This document shows, piece by piece, positions 1 through 5,890 of a stretch of DNA of 8,017 nucleotides. The position numbers and the translations under genes are program-made. The stretch is from Acidimicrobiales bacterium (GTDB lineage: Bacteria > Actinomycetota > Acidimicrobiia > Acidimicrobiales > Ilumatobacteraceae): NCBI GenBank assembly GCA_030833305.1, contig JAURHL010000081.1, positions 1-8,017 of the forward strand, in the 5' to 3' direction. Below the pieces are notes generated by a model. That model saw only the letters and a list, made by a program, of their open reading frames with translations. It did no database searches and was not told where the DNA came from. Each line of letters starts with the position of its first letter. The stretch's first letter is position 1.

Positions 1-417
1 CCCGACGATCCCGTTCTGGGTCGAGTCAACGAGGTGCAAGCCGGTAGTTACGCGTTGATGGACTCCAGTTACGGAGCGCAACCACTCCCCTTCGAACAGG
101 CCCTGTACGTCGTGGGTACCGTGATCTCCACCACATCACGCGACTCCGGATCGTGGGCCGTGATCGATGTGGGCCTGAAATCGTTGGGCATGGACCATGG
201 CAACCCGCACATCGACGATGCGACGGTGTGGTTCTGCAGTGACGAGCACACCACCTTTTCGATGAACGATGGCTCGCTACCGGTGATCGGCGAACGTGTG
301 GCGGTGCGGCCCGCGCACATCGACCCCACCATCGCCCTGCACTCCGACATTCACGTGGTCCCTCACTGGGGCGAAGCGGTGACCGAGGTGTGGCCGGTGG
401 ACCTACGTCATTGGTGA
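1..417 (+). CDS. D-threonine aldolase / D-serine dehydratase-like PLP enzyme, C-terminal part (5' end outside window)
   Basis: The reading frame is open from the first base and ends at TGA 415-417, leaving 138 visible residues of a longer protein. The visible part matches the C-terminal D-serine dehydratase-like domain that follows the alanine-racemase-type PLP barrel in the DSD1/D-threonine aldolase family. It has the sheet motif EVQAGSYALMDSSYG (about residues 11-25), a CSDEH segment, and the metal-site motif RPAHIDP. Family knowledge: D-threonine aldolase binds its divalent metal through His-x-Asp, whereas eukaryotic D-serine dehydratase uses His-x-Cys for zinc. The fragment has His-x-Asp (His 316-318, Asp 322-324), favouring an aldolase-type or bacterial amino-acid lyase/deaminase activity on D-amino acids, presumably cytosolic. 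The PLP lysine lies outside the window. The gene converges on rdgB with a 4-base gap. Family assignment is secure; the exact substrate is inferred. Confidence 0.85.
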   Translation, partial: PDDPVLGRVNEVQAGSYALMDSSYGAQPLPFEQALYVVGTVISTTSRDSGSWAVIDVGLKSLGMDHGNPHIDDATVWFCSDEHTTFSMNDGSLPVIGERVAVRPAHIDPTIALHSDIHVVPHWGEAVTEVWPVDLRHW

Positions 418-421
418 TCGG

Positions 422-1045
422 TCAATCTCGTAACGCCTCGGCCAACGCCGCGAACGCGCGCGCTCGGTGCGACAAGGAATTCTTCTCGTCGTCGCTCATT
501 TCCGCGAAGGTGCGGCCGTCTCCGTCGTCGGGAACGAACAACGGATCGAACCCGAAGCCGCGTTCGCCGCGTTCCCCGGTGGCGATGGTTCCCGTGCACT
601 CCCCCTCCACGAACAGCTCCGTGCCATCGGGGTACGCCACCAGGACGACGGTGACGAATCGGGCACGTCGACCACGGTCGTCGTCGACGTTCGCGAGCGC
701 CCGTAGCAACTTCGCACGATTCGCGCCGTAGGGGTCGGTCGCATGCGACCGCTGATCCGCCGCGTAACGAGCGGTGCGAACACCCAACTCTCCGGGCAAC
801 GCCTCGACGAACAAGCCGGTGTCGTCGGCCACCGCCGCCATGGAGGTGGCGTCGCGAATGGCCTCGGCCTTGAGACGTGCGTTGCCCACCAGCGAGTCGG
901 CGGTCTCGTCGACGTCGGGAACATCGGCGGGCCGCGGCCGCAGTTCGACGAGGCCGGCGAGGATCTGTTCGATCTCGCGCACCTTGTCCGGATTGGCCGA
1001 CGCGCACACCAACTGCGGCTGGCGACCCGACGCCGACGGCATCAC
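422..1045 (-). CDS. rdgB: Non-canonical purine NTP pyrophosphatase (RdgB/HAM1 family)
   Basis: A 207-aa protein of normal family length. It hydrolyses dITP, ITP and XTP to the monophosphate plus pyrophosphate, keeping deaminated purines out of DNA and RNA. Visible signatures are the N-terminal substrate loop ASANPDKVREIE (residues 15-26), the metal/catalytic motif ADDTGLFVEALPG (73-85; the usual form is ADDSGL), GERGFGFDPLF (160-170, normally GFGYDP), and the C-terminal EKNSLSHRARA (188-198), which recognises the base. The start chosen is GTG at 1045, which overlaps the rph stop as GTGA. An ATG at 1042, immediately next and in frame, is an equally plausible start. No strong ribosome site precedes it, so translation probably depends on coupling with rph. 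It is the last gene of the murI-rph-rdgB operon and meets the convergent aldolase-like gene after 4 bases. Confidence 0.95.
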   Translation of the reverse strand: MMPSASGRQPQLVCASANPDKVREIEQILAGLVELRPRPADVPDVDETADSLVGNARLKAEAIRDATSMAAVADDTGLFVEALPGELGVRTARYAADQRSHATDPYGANRAKLLRALANVDDDRGRRARFVTVVLVAYPDGTELFVEGECTGTIATGERGERGFGFDPLFVPDDGDGRTFAEMSDDEKNSLSHRARAFAALAEALRD

Positions 1046-1806
1046 GGACGACGCGGAGGCTCGCTGGCGATCAACTGCGACTGCAGATCGAATATCTCCG
1101 CGAGACCGTTTTCGGCCAGGCCGAGCAAGGAGTCCAGTTCACCACGGGTGAAAGCCATACCCTCGGCGGTGCCTTGCACCTCGACGAAACGAGCGACACC
1201 GGTCGAGGCGTCGCGCAACATCACCACATTCATGTCCACTTCCGCTCCGCTGTCCTCGACGTAGGGAAGGTCGATCACGGGCGTTCCACCGACGATGCCC
1301 ACGCTGATGGCGGCACACAAGGACGTGAGCGGATGAACTGCGATGGTGCCCGCCTGCACCAGTCGGGTGAGGGCATCGTGCAGAGCCAGGTAACCACCGC
1401 AGATGGATGCGGTGCGGGTGCCACCGTCGGCCTGCAACACGTCACAGTCCACCACCACCTGACGCTCGCCCAACAGGCGCATGTCGCAGGCGGCGCGGAG
1501 ACTGCGCCCGATGAGCCGCTGGATCTCCACGGTACGACCGCTCTGCTTGCCCTTGGCGGCCTCGCGGTCGACGCGCTCGGGCGACGAGCCCGGGAGCATC
1601 GAGTATTCCGCGGTCACCCAGCCCTTGCCGCTGTTCTTCATCCAACGGGGCACGTCCTCATCGATGCTGGCGGTGCACAGCACGCGCGTGCGACCGAAGG
1701 ACACCAGCACACTGCCGGCGGCCATCTCGGTGAAGTCGCGTTCGAACGACAGGGGGCGAAGTTCGTCGTGGTGGCGTCCGTCGACGCGGTGTCCGGTGTT
1801 GCTCAT
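1042..1806 (-). CDS. rph: Ribonuclease PH (tRNA nucleotidyltransferase)
   Basis: A 254-aa protein of typical RNase PH size. It is a phosphorolytic 3'-to-5' exoribonuclease that trims tRNA 3' ends using inorganic phosphate, acting as a ring-shaped hexamer. Signatures in order: RVDGRHHDELRPLSF (residues 7-21), GRTVEIQRLIGRSLRA (90-105), the phosphate-binding region with GGTRTASICGGYLAL (128-142), the acidic active-site segment DLPYVEDSGAEVDMNVVM (179-196), and VEVQGTAEGMAF (208-219). The reading frame continues upstream, but ATG 1806 is clearly the start. It is preceded by GGAG with a 5-base spacer (GGAGAAGAC-ATG), and RVDGR then sits at the usual distance from the N-terminus. A 55-base gap separates it from murI upstream, and its stop overlaps the rdgB start by 4 bases. 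Confidence 0.97.
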   Translation of the reverse strand: MSNTGHRVDGRHHDELRPLSFERDFTEMAAGSVLVSFGRTRVLCTASIDEDVPRWMKNSGKGWVTAEYSMLPGSSPERVDREAAKGKQSGRTVEIQRLIGRSLRAACDMRLLGERQVVVDCDVLQADGGTRTASICGGYLALHDALTRLVQAGTIAVHPLTSLCAAISVGIVGGTPVIDLPYVEDSGAEVDMNVVMLRDASTGVARFVEVQGTAEGMAFTRGELDSLLGLAENGLAEIFDLQSQLIASEPPRRP

Positions 1807-1811
1807 GTCTT

Positions 1812-1815
1812 CTCC
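1812..1815 (-). promoter_or_regulatory. Ribosome binding site of rph
   Basis: The minus strand reads GGAGAAGAC immediately before ATG 1806, so GGAG lies 5 bases from the start codon. This fixes the rph start inside a longer open frame that runs back into the end of murI in another phase. Confidence 0.75.
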
Positions 1816-1861
1816 GTTGTTCGTTGTGGTATCGGTCGTGATCGAGATCGATCGTTCGTGC

Positions 1862-2728
1862 TCAGCGAGGCGTCCAGGTCTCGGCGCCGGCCAGTTCGGG
1901 CCCCAACAACCTCTGGCCGAGGGTTTGGAACCACGAGACGTCGCCACTGGACATGAACCGATGCCGAGGCTCGTGGTCGTCCGAACGCAACAACCCCGTG
2001 TCACCCAGTTGTTCGCGGAGTGCGAACGCCGTCTCGTCGGCCGAGGACACCAGGATCACGTCGCTTCCGAGAACCTCGGTGATGACGCGCGCGAGGTACG
2101 GGTAGTGCGTGCAACCCAGCAACAGCGCGTCCACCTTGGCGTCTCTGATGGGCGCCAACAAGCGCTCGGCGAGAAGGACGACCTCCGGTCCCGACGTACG
2201 ACCACGTTCGACGAACTCCACGAAGCCCGGACAGGCGGCGCTGGTGAGGCGAATGGTGGCGCCGATGCCGGCTCGCGCCACCGCGCGATCGTAGGCGCCC
2301 GACCCGATGGTGCCGATGGTGCCGATCACGCCGACATCACCCGTCCGCGTGGAGTGAACCAACGCTCGAGCACCGGGTTCGATGACTCCGAGGATGGGAA
2401 CGCTCAAACCCTCGGCCGCGAACTCGGCTTCCAGTTCGTGCACCGGTAAAGCGGCCGCGGCCGTGTTGCATGCCACCACGATGGCCTTGGCGCCGAAGTC
2501 ACGCACCAGACTCCACGCCAGTTCGCGGGCGTACGCACGAACATCCTCGGGGTCCTTGTCACCGTAGGGATAACGGCCGGTGTCACCGATGTAGATGACG
2601 TCCTCGTGGGGAAGGAGGTCGATGACCGCGCGCGCCACCGTGAGACCACCGAAGCCGGAGTCGAACAGACCGATCGGCCCGGTGATGTCGGCGGCATGTT
2701 TCACGTCGCAGAGGTTACGAGAAATCAC
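1862..2728 (-). CDS. murI: Glutamate racemase
   Basis: A 288-aa cytosolic cofactor-independent racemase that interconverts L- and D-glutamate to supply D-Glu for peptidoglycan. Numbered from GTG 2728, it shows GLFDSGFGGLTVARA (residues 20-34) with the conserved Asp 23, IYIGDTGRYPYGDKDP (45-60), the first catalytic cysteine in VACNTAA (Cys 87), and the second catalytic cysteine in LLGCTHYPYL (Cys 206, with His 208). Two GTG starts are possible. GTG 2728 has a GAGGA ribosome site 8 bases upstream. GTG 2704 gives 280 aa, starts closer to the conserved core, but has no visible ribosome site; I prefer 2728. It is the first gene of a leftward operon with rph and rdgB. In Mycobacterium a metallo-beta-lactamase-fold gene (Rv1339) lies between murI and rph; it is absent here. 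Confidence 0.95.
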   Translation of the reverse strand: MISRNLCDVKHAADITGPIGLFDSGFGGLTVARAVIDLLPHEDVIYIGDTGRYPYGDKDPEDVRAYARELAWSLVRDFGAKAIVVACNTAAAALPVHELEAEFAAEGLSVPILGVIEPGARALVHSTRTGDVGVIGTIGTIGSGAYDRAVARAGIGATIRLTSAACPGFVEFVERGRTSGPEVVLLAERLLAPIRDAKVDALLLGCTHYPYLARVITEVLGSDVILVSSADETAFALREQLGDTGLLRSDDHEPRHRFMSSGDVSWFQTLGQRLLGPELAGAETWTPR

Positions 2729-2736
2729 CCGACTGT

Positions 2737-2741
2737 TCCTC
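2737..2741 (-). promoter_or_regulatory. Ribosome binding site deciding the murI start
   Basis: The minus strand reads GAGGA followed by 8 bases and then GTG 2728. No comparable site precedes the alternative GTG at 2704, so this motif favours the longer murI product. Confidence 0.5.
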
Positions 2742-2754
2742 GCATGTCGCCAAC

Positions 2755-2800
2755 CACGATGGATACTTCGCGAATCGTGACCGCGGTTTAGATTTGCGGT
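2755..2800. promoter_or_regulatory. Divergent promoter/operator-like region between murI and the Dabb gene
   Basis: The 72-bp gap between the two divergent genes must carry promoters for both directions. It holds two perfect 8-bp palindromes, TTCGCGAA (2767-2774) and ACCGCGGT (2780-2787). It also holds a 6-bp inverted repeat, CACGAT (2755-2760) with ATCGTG (2774-2779), and GCGGT repeated at 2783-2787 and 2796-2800 on either side of the -10-like box. These would suit a repressor or activator site overlapping the rightward promoter. Short palindromes are common in GC-rich DNA, so the regulatory role is inference. Confidence 0.35.
2789..2794 (+). promoter_or_regulatory. Candidate -10 box of a leaderless promoter for the Dabb gene
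   Basis: TAGATT fits the TAnnnT form of an actinobacterial -10 element and ends 6 bases before ATG 2801. Transcription would therefore start at or next to the A of the start codon, giving a leaderless mRNA. This agrees with the lack of any ribosome binding site before this gene. A -35 element is weak: TTCGCG at 2767-2772 with a 16-base spacer is the best candidate. Confidence 0.45.
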
Positions 2801-3118
2801 ATGTCCGCACAACGCATCCGCCACATCGTGCTCTTCAACTGGAAATCCGGCACCCCCGCCGATCATGCCGACCGCACCACGGCGGCTTTGGCCGAACTCC
2901 GGCCCAAGATCCCCCAGATCCGCTCGTACCACTACGGTGCGAACCTCGGCGTCAACCCGGGCACGTACGACTACGCGGTGACGGCCGAGTTCGACAACGT
3001 CGACGATTACCTCGTCTATCGCGATCATCCGGACCACAAGGTTTTCATCGAGAAGTACACCGCGCCGTACATCGACACTCGCGCCTCCATCCAGTTCTCG
3101 ATTCCCGCCGGGTCCTGA
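2801..3118 (+). CDS. Dabb-domain (stress-responsive A/B barrel) small protein
   Basis: A 105-aa protein consisting of a single dimeric alpha+beta barrel (Dabb, ferredoxin-like) domain. Typical family features are the first strand IRHIVLFNWK (residues 6-15), a central helix rich in Ala and Glu, the strand YDYAVTAEFDN, the helix segment YLVYRDHPDHKVFIEKY with its conserved HP.H, and a closing strand ASIQFSI. Dabb proteins form dimers. Some are small enzymes such as polyketide cyclases, and others are stress-induced with unknown chemistry; the sequence does not tell which applies. ATG 2801 has no ribosome site but a well-placed -10 box, suggesting leaderless translation. The EamA transporter gene starts 6 bases after its stop, so the two are probably co-transcribed, but no functional link is evident. 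Confidence 0.85.
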   Translation: MSAQRIRHIVLFNWKSGTPADHADRTTAALAELRPKIPQIRSYHYGANLGVNPGTYDYAVTAEFDNVDDYLVYRDHPDHKVFIEKYTAPYIDTRASIQFSIPAGS

Positions 3119-3124
3119 GCCGAC

Positions 3125-3958
3125 GTGCTCGTCGCCACCGCTCTGGCGCTCGGCGCCGCCGTGCTACATGCCGGCTGGAATCTGCGCATCAAACAGTCCG
3201 GAGATCGGTGGCTGGCGTTGTGGGGCCTCTTCACCGCCGGCGGGTTGATCGGCCTTCCGTACGCCGTGGTGGCAACGGCGTCGGGTGACCTCGGATGGAG
3301 CGCGTGGGGTTGGGCCACCGCGAGTGGCATCGTCCACGCCTTCTACATCGGGCGCCTCGCGCGCACCTATGACATCGCCGACTTCAGTGTGACCTACCCC
3401 ATCGCCCGCGGAGGTGGCGCGTTGTTCGCGGCGATCGGCGGGGTGTTGTTGTTGAACGATCACCTGTCCGTGATCTCGATGATCGGAATCCTCGTCGTCG
3501 TGGGTGGACTGGTGTTGCTGGCCGGACACGTGGACTGGCAGCACGTGTGGCCGGCGTTGGTGGTCGGCCTGTTGATCGGGGCGTACACGGTGATCGACAG
3601 CAAGGGTTCGCGATCGACCGTGGGTAGCGCCTACGCGATGTCCATTTTCGTCACCGGCGGCCTCTTCACCACCGCCCACGGGATGCTGCGCCGACGTTGG
3701 AACGAGATGAGAGCGAGCGTTCCGTCCATGTGGCGCCAGTACGCCCTCACGGGTCTGGCATCTCTGGTCACGTATTGGATGGTGCTCCTGGCGGTTCGGC
3801 GCGCGCCGGTGGGATACGTCACCGCCCTGCGGGAATCCAGCGTGGTGTTCGCCACCTTCATCGGCTGGAAGGTGTTGAAGGAGAGCAGCGGCGTGCGCCG
3901 CGTCGTGGCGTCGTCGACCATGGTGGTCGGCCTCGTGACGCTGGTGGTTGGGCGCTGA
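3125..3958 (+). CDS. EamA/DMT-superfamily membrane transporter
   Basis: A 277-aa hydrophobic protein of EamA size, made of two repeats that together should form about ten membrane helices. Recognisable family patterns are the N-terminal helix with LHAGWNLRIKQSGD (residues 14-27), SVTYPIARGGGALFAAIGG closing the first repeat (88-106), LLNDHLS (109-115), and in the second repeat YVTALRESSVVFATFIGWKV (231-250) followed by LKE. A short basic loop, RRRWNEMR, lies near residue 189, consistent with a cytoplasmic segment. Members export or import amino acids, nucleotide sugars or other small metabolites; the substrate cannot be read from sequence. The start is GTG 3125, six bases after the Dabb gene, with no clear ribosome site, so translation is probably coupled. 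It ends 12 bases before the convergent nuclease gene. Confidence 0.88.
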   Translation: MLVATALALGAAVLHAGWNLRIKQSGDRWLALWGLFTAGGLIGLPYAVVATASGDLGWSAWGWATASGIVHAFYIGRLARTYDIADFSVTYPIARGGGALFAAIGGVLLLNDHLSVISMIGILVVVGGLVLLAGHVDWQHVWPALVVGLLIGAYTVIDSKGSRSTVGSAYAMSIFVTGGLFTTAHGMLRRRWNEMRASVPSMWRQYALTGLASLVTYWMVLLAVRRAPVGYVTALRESSVVFATFIGWKVLKESSGVRRVVASSTMVVGLVTLVVGR

Positions 3959-3970
3959 ACGGCCCCGCGA

Positions 3971-5890
3971 TCATTCGTACAACGGGTCCAGATCCACGAC
4001 GCTACGGAACACCGGGCCGCGCCCGTTGAGGCCGTCGTCCAGCCACTCGCGCAACACCTTGGTGGCCAACACGTCGTCCTCGTTGTACCGCAGCAGTTTC
4101 TCGCTCATCGCGCGACGCTCCGCCTCGTCCTGCGAGGTGACCGCCAACTCGTACCACAGGATCGAGTTGTCACCGCCGGCGTCCTCGTCGCGCCACGAGA
4201 AACCGGCTAGCGGAGCCACCTTCTTCAGACCCAGGGAATCCGCGGGCCAGATGAGCGCATCGACGTTCTTCTTCAAGTCCACCCACGTGTCGGAGGCGCA
4301 GAACGCGTCGATGGCTTCATGGTCAGGCATGCCCGGAACGTCGGGCCAGCGACGGGCGATCTCGTGCATGCGCGAATTCTCGGCATCGGTGTAGCAATAG
4401 AACCGAACGGTCGATCCGAGTCGGGCGCACTCGTCGATGACCGCGTGCATCCACGTCCAGAACGCGATGAACGCCTCGGCTTCGTCGGCGTGCCCTCCGA
4501 CCAACGTGTGGAAGGGGCGGTATCCGACCGTCACCGTCGACGGCGGGCGCACACCATCGCGAACGGTCGCGTTGGTCCCCCACAAATACACGATGTCGGA
4601 GTTCTCCATGTCGACGTCGATTTCGACGTCGGCCCGCGGGACCACGGGCACCGACTCGGTGCGAGGAAGGTGCGGCAGTCCGTCGGGGTGCAGACGTACG
4701 CGCGCCGAGTCGATGCGACGTGTGACGTTGGCGAACCACGGCATCGAAGCCAAGTGCGGATCGAGCGTCGACACGTCGGCGACCGAGATCAGGCCCTCCG
4801 ATTCGAAGAACTCGCGGGCTTTCTTGCTTTTCCCCGTGATCTTGGCCACCGAGTCGTCCGGATTCGGGTGGGCCCTGGCCGCCGACCAGTATTTTGCGAC
4901 GTCCACGTTGACCGAATAGGCGCGATCGATCAACGAGGCCGTGCTCACGTCGAGGGCCGCCAGTTGTGACTGCGTGCGAACGCCGATGGACGCGAGCTTC
5001 TTCACGTGGGCCTTCGTGACGCCGGCGATCAACGAGATGTGCTCGGCCGTGTCCAGTTCGTCGTAACACACGTCCTTCCACACGCACGTCGCACAGTTGC
5101 CGTGAAGAATCGGCTCGGTGATCGGATTGTCGCCGTCGAGCATGCGCGCGATGGCCTCCCAGCGAAACTCCCATTCGAGGCCGAGGATGTCGAGAGCACT
5201 GCGCGACTCGGTGGCGCCGGTTCCGGGGTGCTCGTGTCGCCACATCGGCTCATCGAGTCGGCGCCACAGCAGGTTCAGATCGACGTCGAAGATGCCGCCG
5301 ACCGGATCGACGCTCGGAGACCAACCGAGCTCGGCCAACATTTCCCAGTAGTGCGCCAACTGCAGCGAGTCGTTCAACACCGGAGTACCCGGTTGCTCGA
5401 CGGCATCGGCCACTTCGAGGAATGGATCGTCGACCGATCCGATCGACCACGACTTTGCTTTGGCCTTGCCGTCGAAACCACGGTGGCTCTTCACGTCGAC
5501 GGGCACGTAACCCCACGCCGCGTGGCGACTGGGTTGCTCGACCCGTATCAAGATGTCGGGCTTGCCGGAACGACCCGACAACGTGGGCAAGCCACCAGCA
5601 AGAATCAAACGAGCGCCCTTGCGCATCAGCAACGCGGTCTCGCGCACGAGATCGTCCGCGTTCATGGCGGGCAAGCGCATCACTCCGTGGGCGCTCTCCA
5701 AGCGCGCGAAAACCTCGGCTTCGTGTTCGAAGCCCTTCTCCATCAGCAACTGCACGAACGCGCTCGGTTCGGTGCGGGGCAGATCGTCGTACGCCCGGTT
5801 CCGGTTGTTCACCTCGCGGTGCGCGCAGTCGGTGGTGAAGCGACCGTCGCCGGTGGCTCCGACGGGAATTCGGATCTTGACGTCAGACAA
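3971..5890 (-). CDS. TM0106-type RecB-like nuclease with Fe-S cysteines and C-terminal RNase H-like (DEDD) domain
   Basis: A 639-aa protein. The N-terminal part has RecB/Cas4 nuclease motifs: GFEHEAEVF (residues 53-61), GKPDILIRVE (109-118), PVDVKSHR (130-137, Asp 132 and Lys 134) and QLAHYWEML (177-185). Cys 22, followed by His 24, plus Cys 266, 269 and 275 (C-x2-C-x5-C) reproduce the AddB/Cas4 iron-sulfur pattern. Helix-hairpin-helix-like segments follow (about 286-313 and 350-378). The C-terminal half is a YprB/RNase H-like domain: EIDVDMENSDIVYLWG (423-438), LGLKKVAPLAGFSW (553-566) and RYNEDDVLATKVLREWL (601-617), with acidic residues of a DEDD exonuclease in place. It likely degrades DNA together with the helicase encoded just upstream. 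I chose TTG 5890 because AAAGGA lies 6 bases before it; GTG 5905 has no such site. The gene overlaps the helicase gene by 8 bases. Confidence 0.85.
   Translation of the reverse strand: MSDVKIRIPVGATGDGRFTTDCAHREVNNRNRAYDDLPRTEPSAFVQLLMEKGFEHEAEVFARLESAHGVMRLPAMNADDLVRETALLMRKGARLILAGGLPTLSGRSGKPDILIRVEQPSRHAAWGYVPVDVKSHRGFDGKAKAKSWSIGSVDDPFLEVADAVEQPGTPVLNDSLQLAHYWEMLAELGWSPSVDPVGGIFDVDLNLLWRRLDEPMWRHEHPGTGATESRSALDILGLEWEFRWEAIARMLDGDNPITEPILHGNCATCVWKDVCYDELDTAEHISLIAGVTKAHVKKLASIGVRTQSQLAALDVSTASLIDRAYSVNVDVAKYWSAARAHPNPDDSVAKITGKSKKAREFFESEGLISVADVSTLDPHLASMPWFANVTRRIDSARVRLHPDGLPHLPRTESVPVVPRADVEIDVDMENSDIVYLWGTNATVRDGVRPPSTVTVGYRPFHTLVGGHADEAEAFIAFWTWMHAVIDECARLGSTVRFYCYTDAENSRMHEIARRWPDVPGMPDHEAIDAFCASDTWVDLKKNVDALIWPADSLGLKKVAPLAGFSWRDEDAGGDNSILWYELAVTSQDEAERRAMSEKLLRYNEDDVLATKVLREWLDDGLNGRGPVFRSVVDLDPLYE

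Noticed and set aside
1840..1853. Inverted repeat GATCG-AGAT-CGATC after murI, considered as a terminator
   Set aside because: The stem is only 5 bp and is not followed by a T-run in the leftward direction; it lies within an operon.
877..1956. A long rightward open frame (359 codons) opposite rph and rdgB
   Set aside because: It lies antisense to two genes with clear family motifs, has no recognisable motif, and is rich in His, Arg and Ala, as expected for an antisense frame in GC-rich DNA.
2304..2321. Tandem 9-bp repeat CCGATGGTG x2
   Set aside because: It encodes a repeated Ile-Gly-Thr within the GVIGT region of MurI, preserves the frame and fits the family pattern. Two copies are not a meaningful repeat array.
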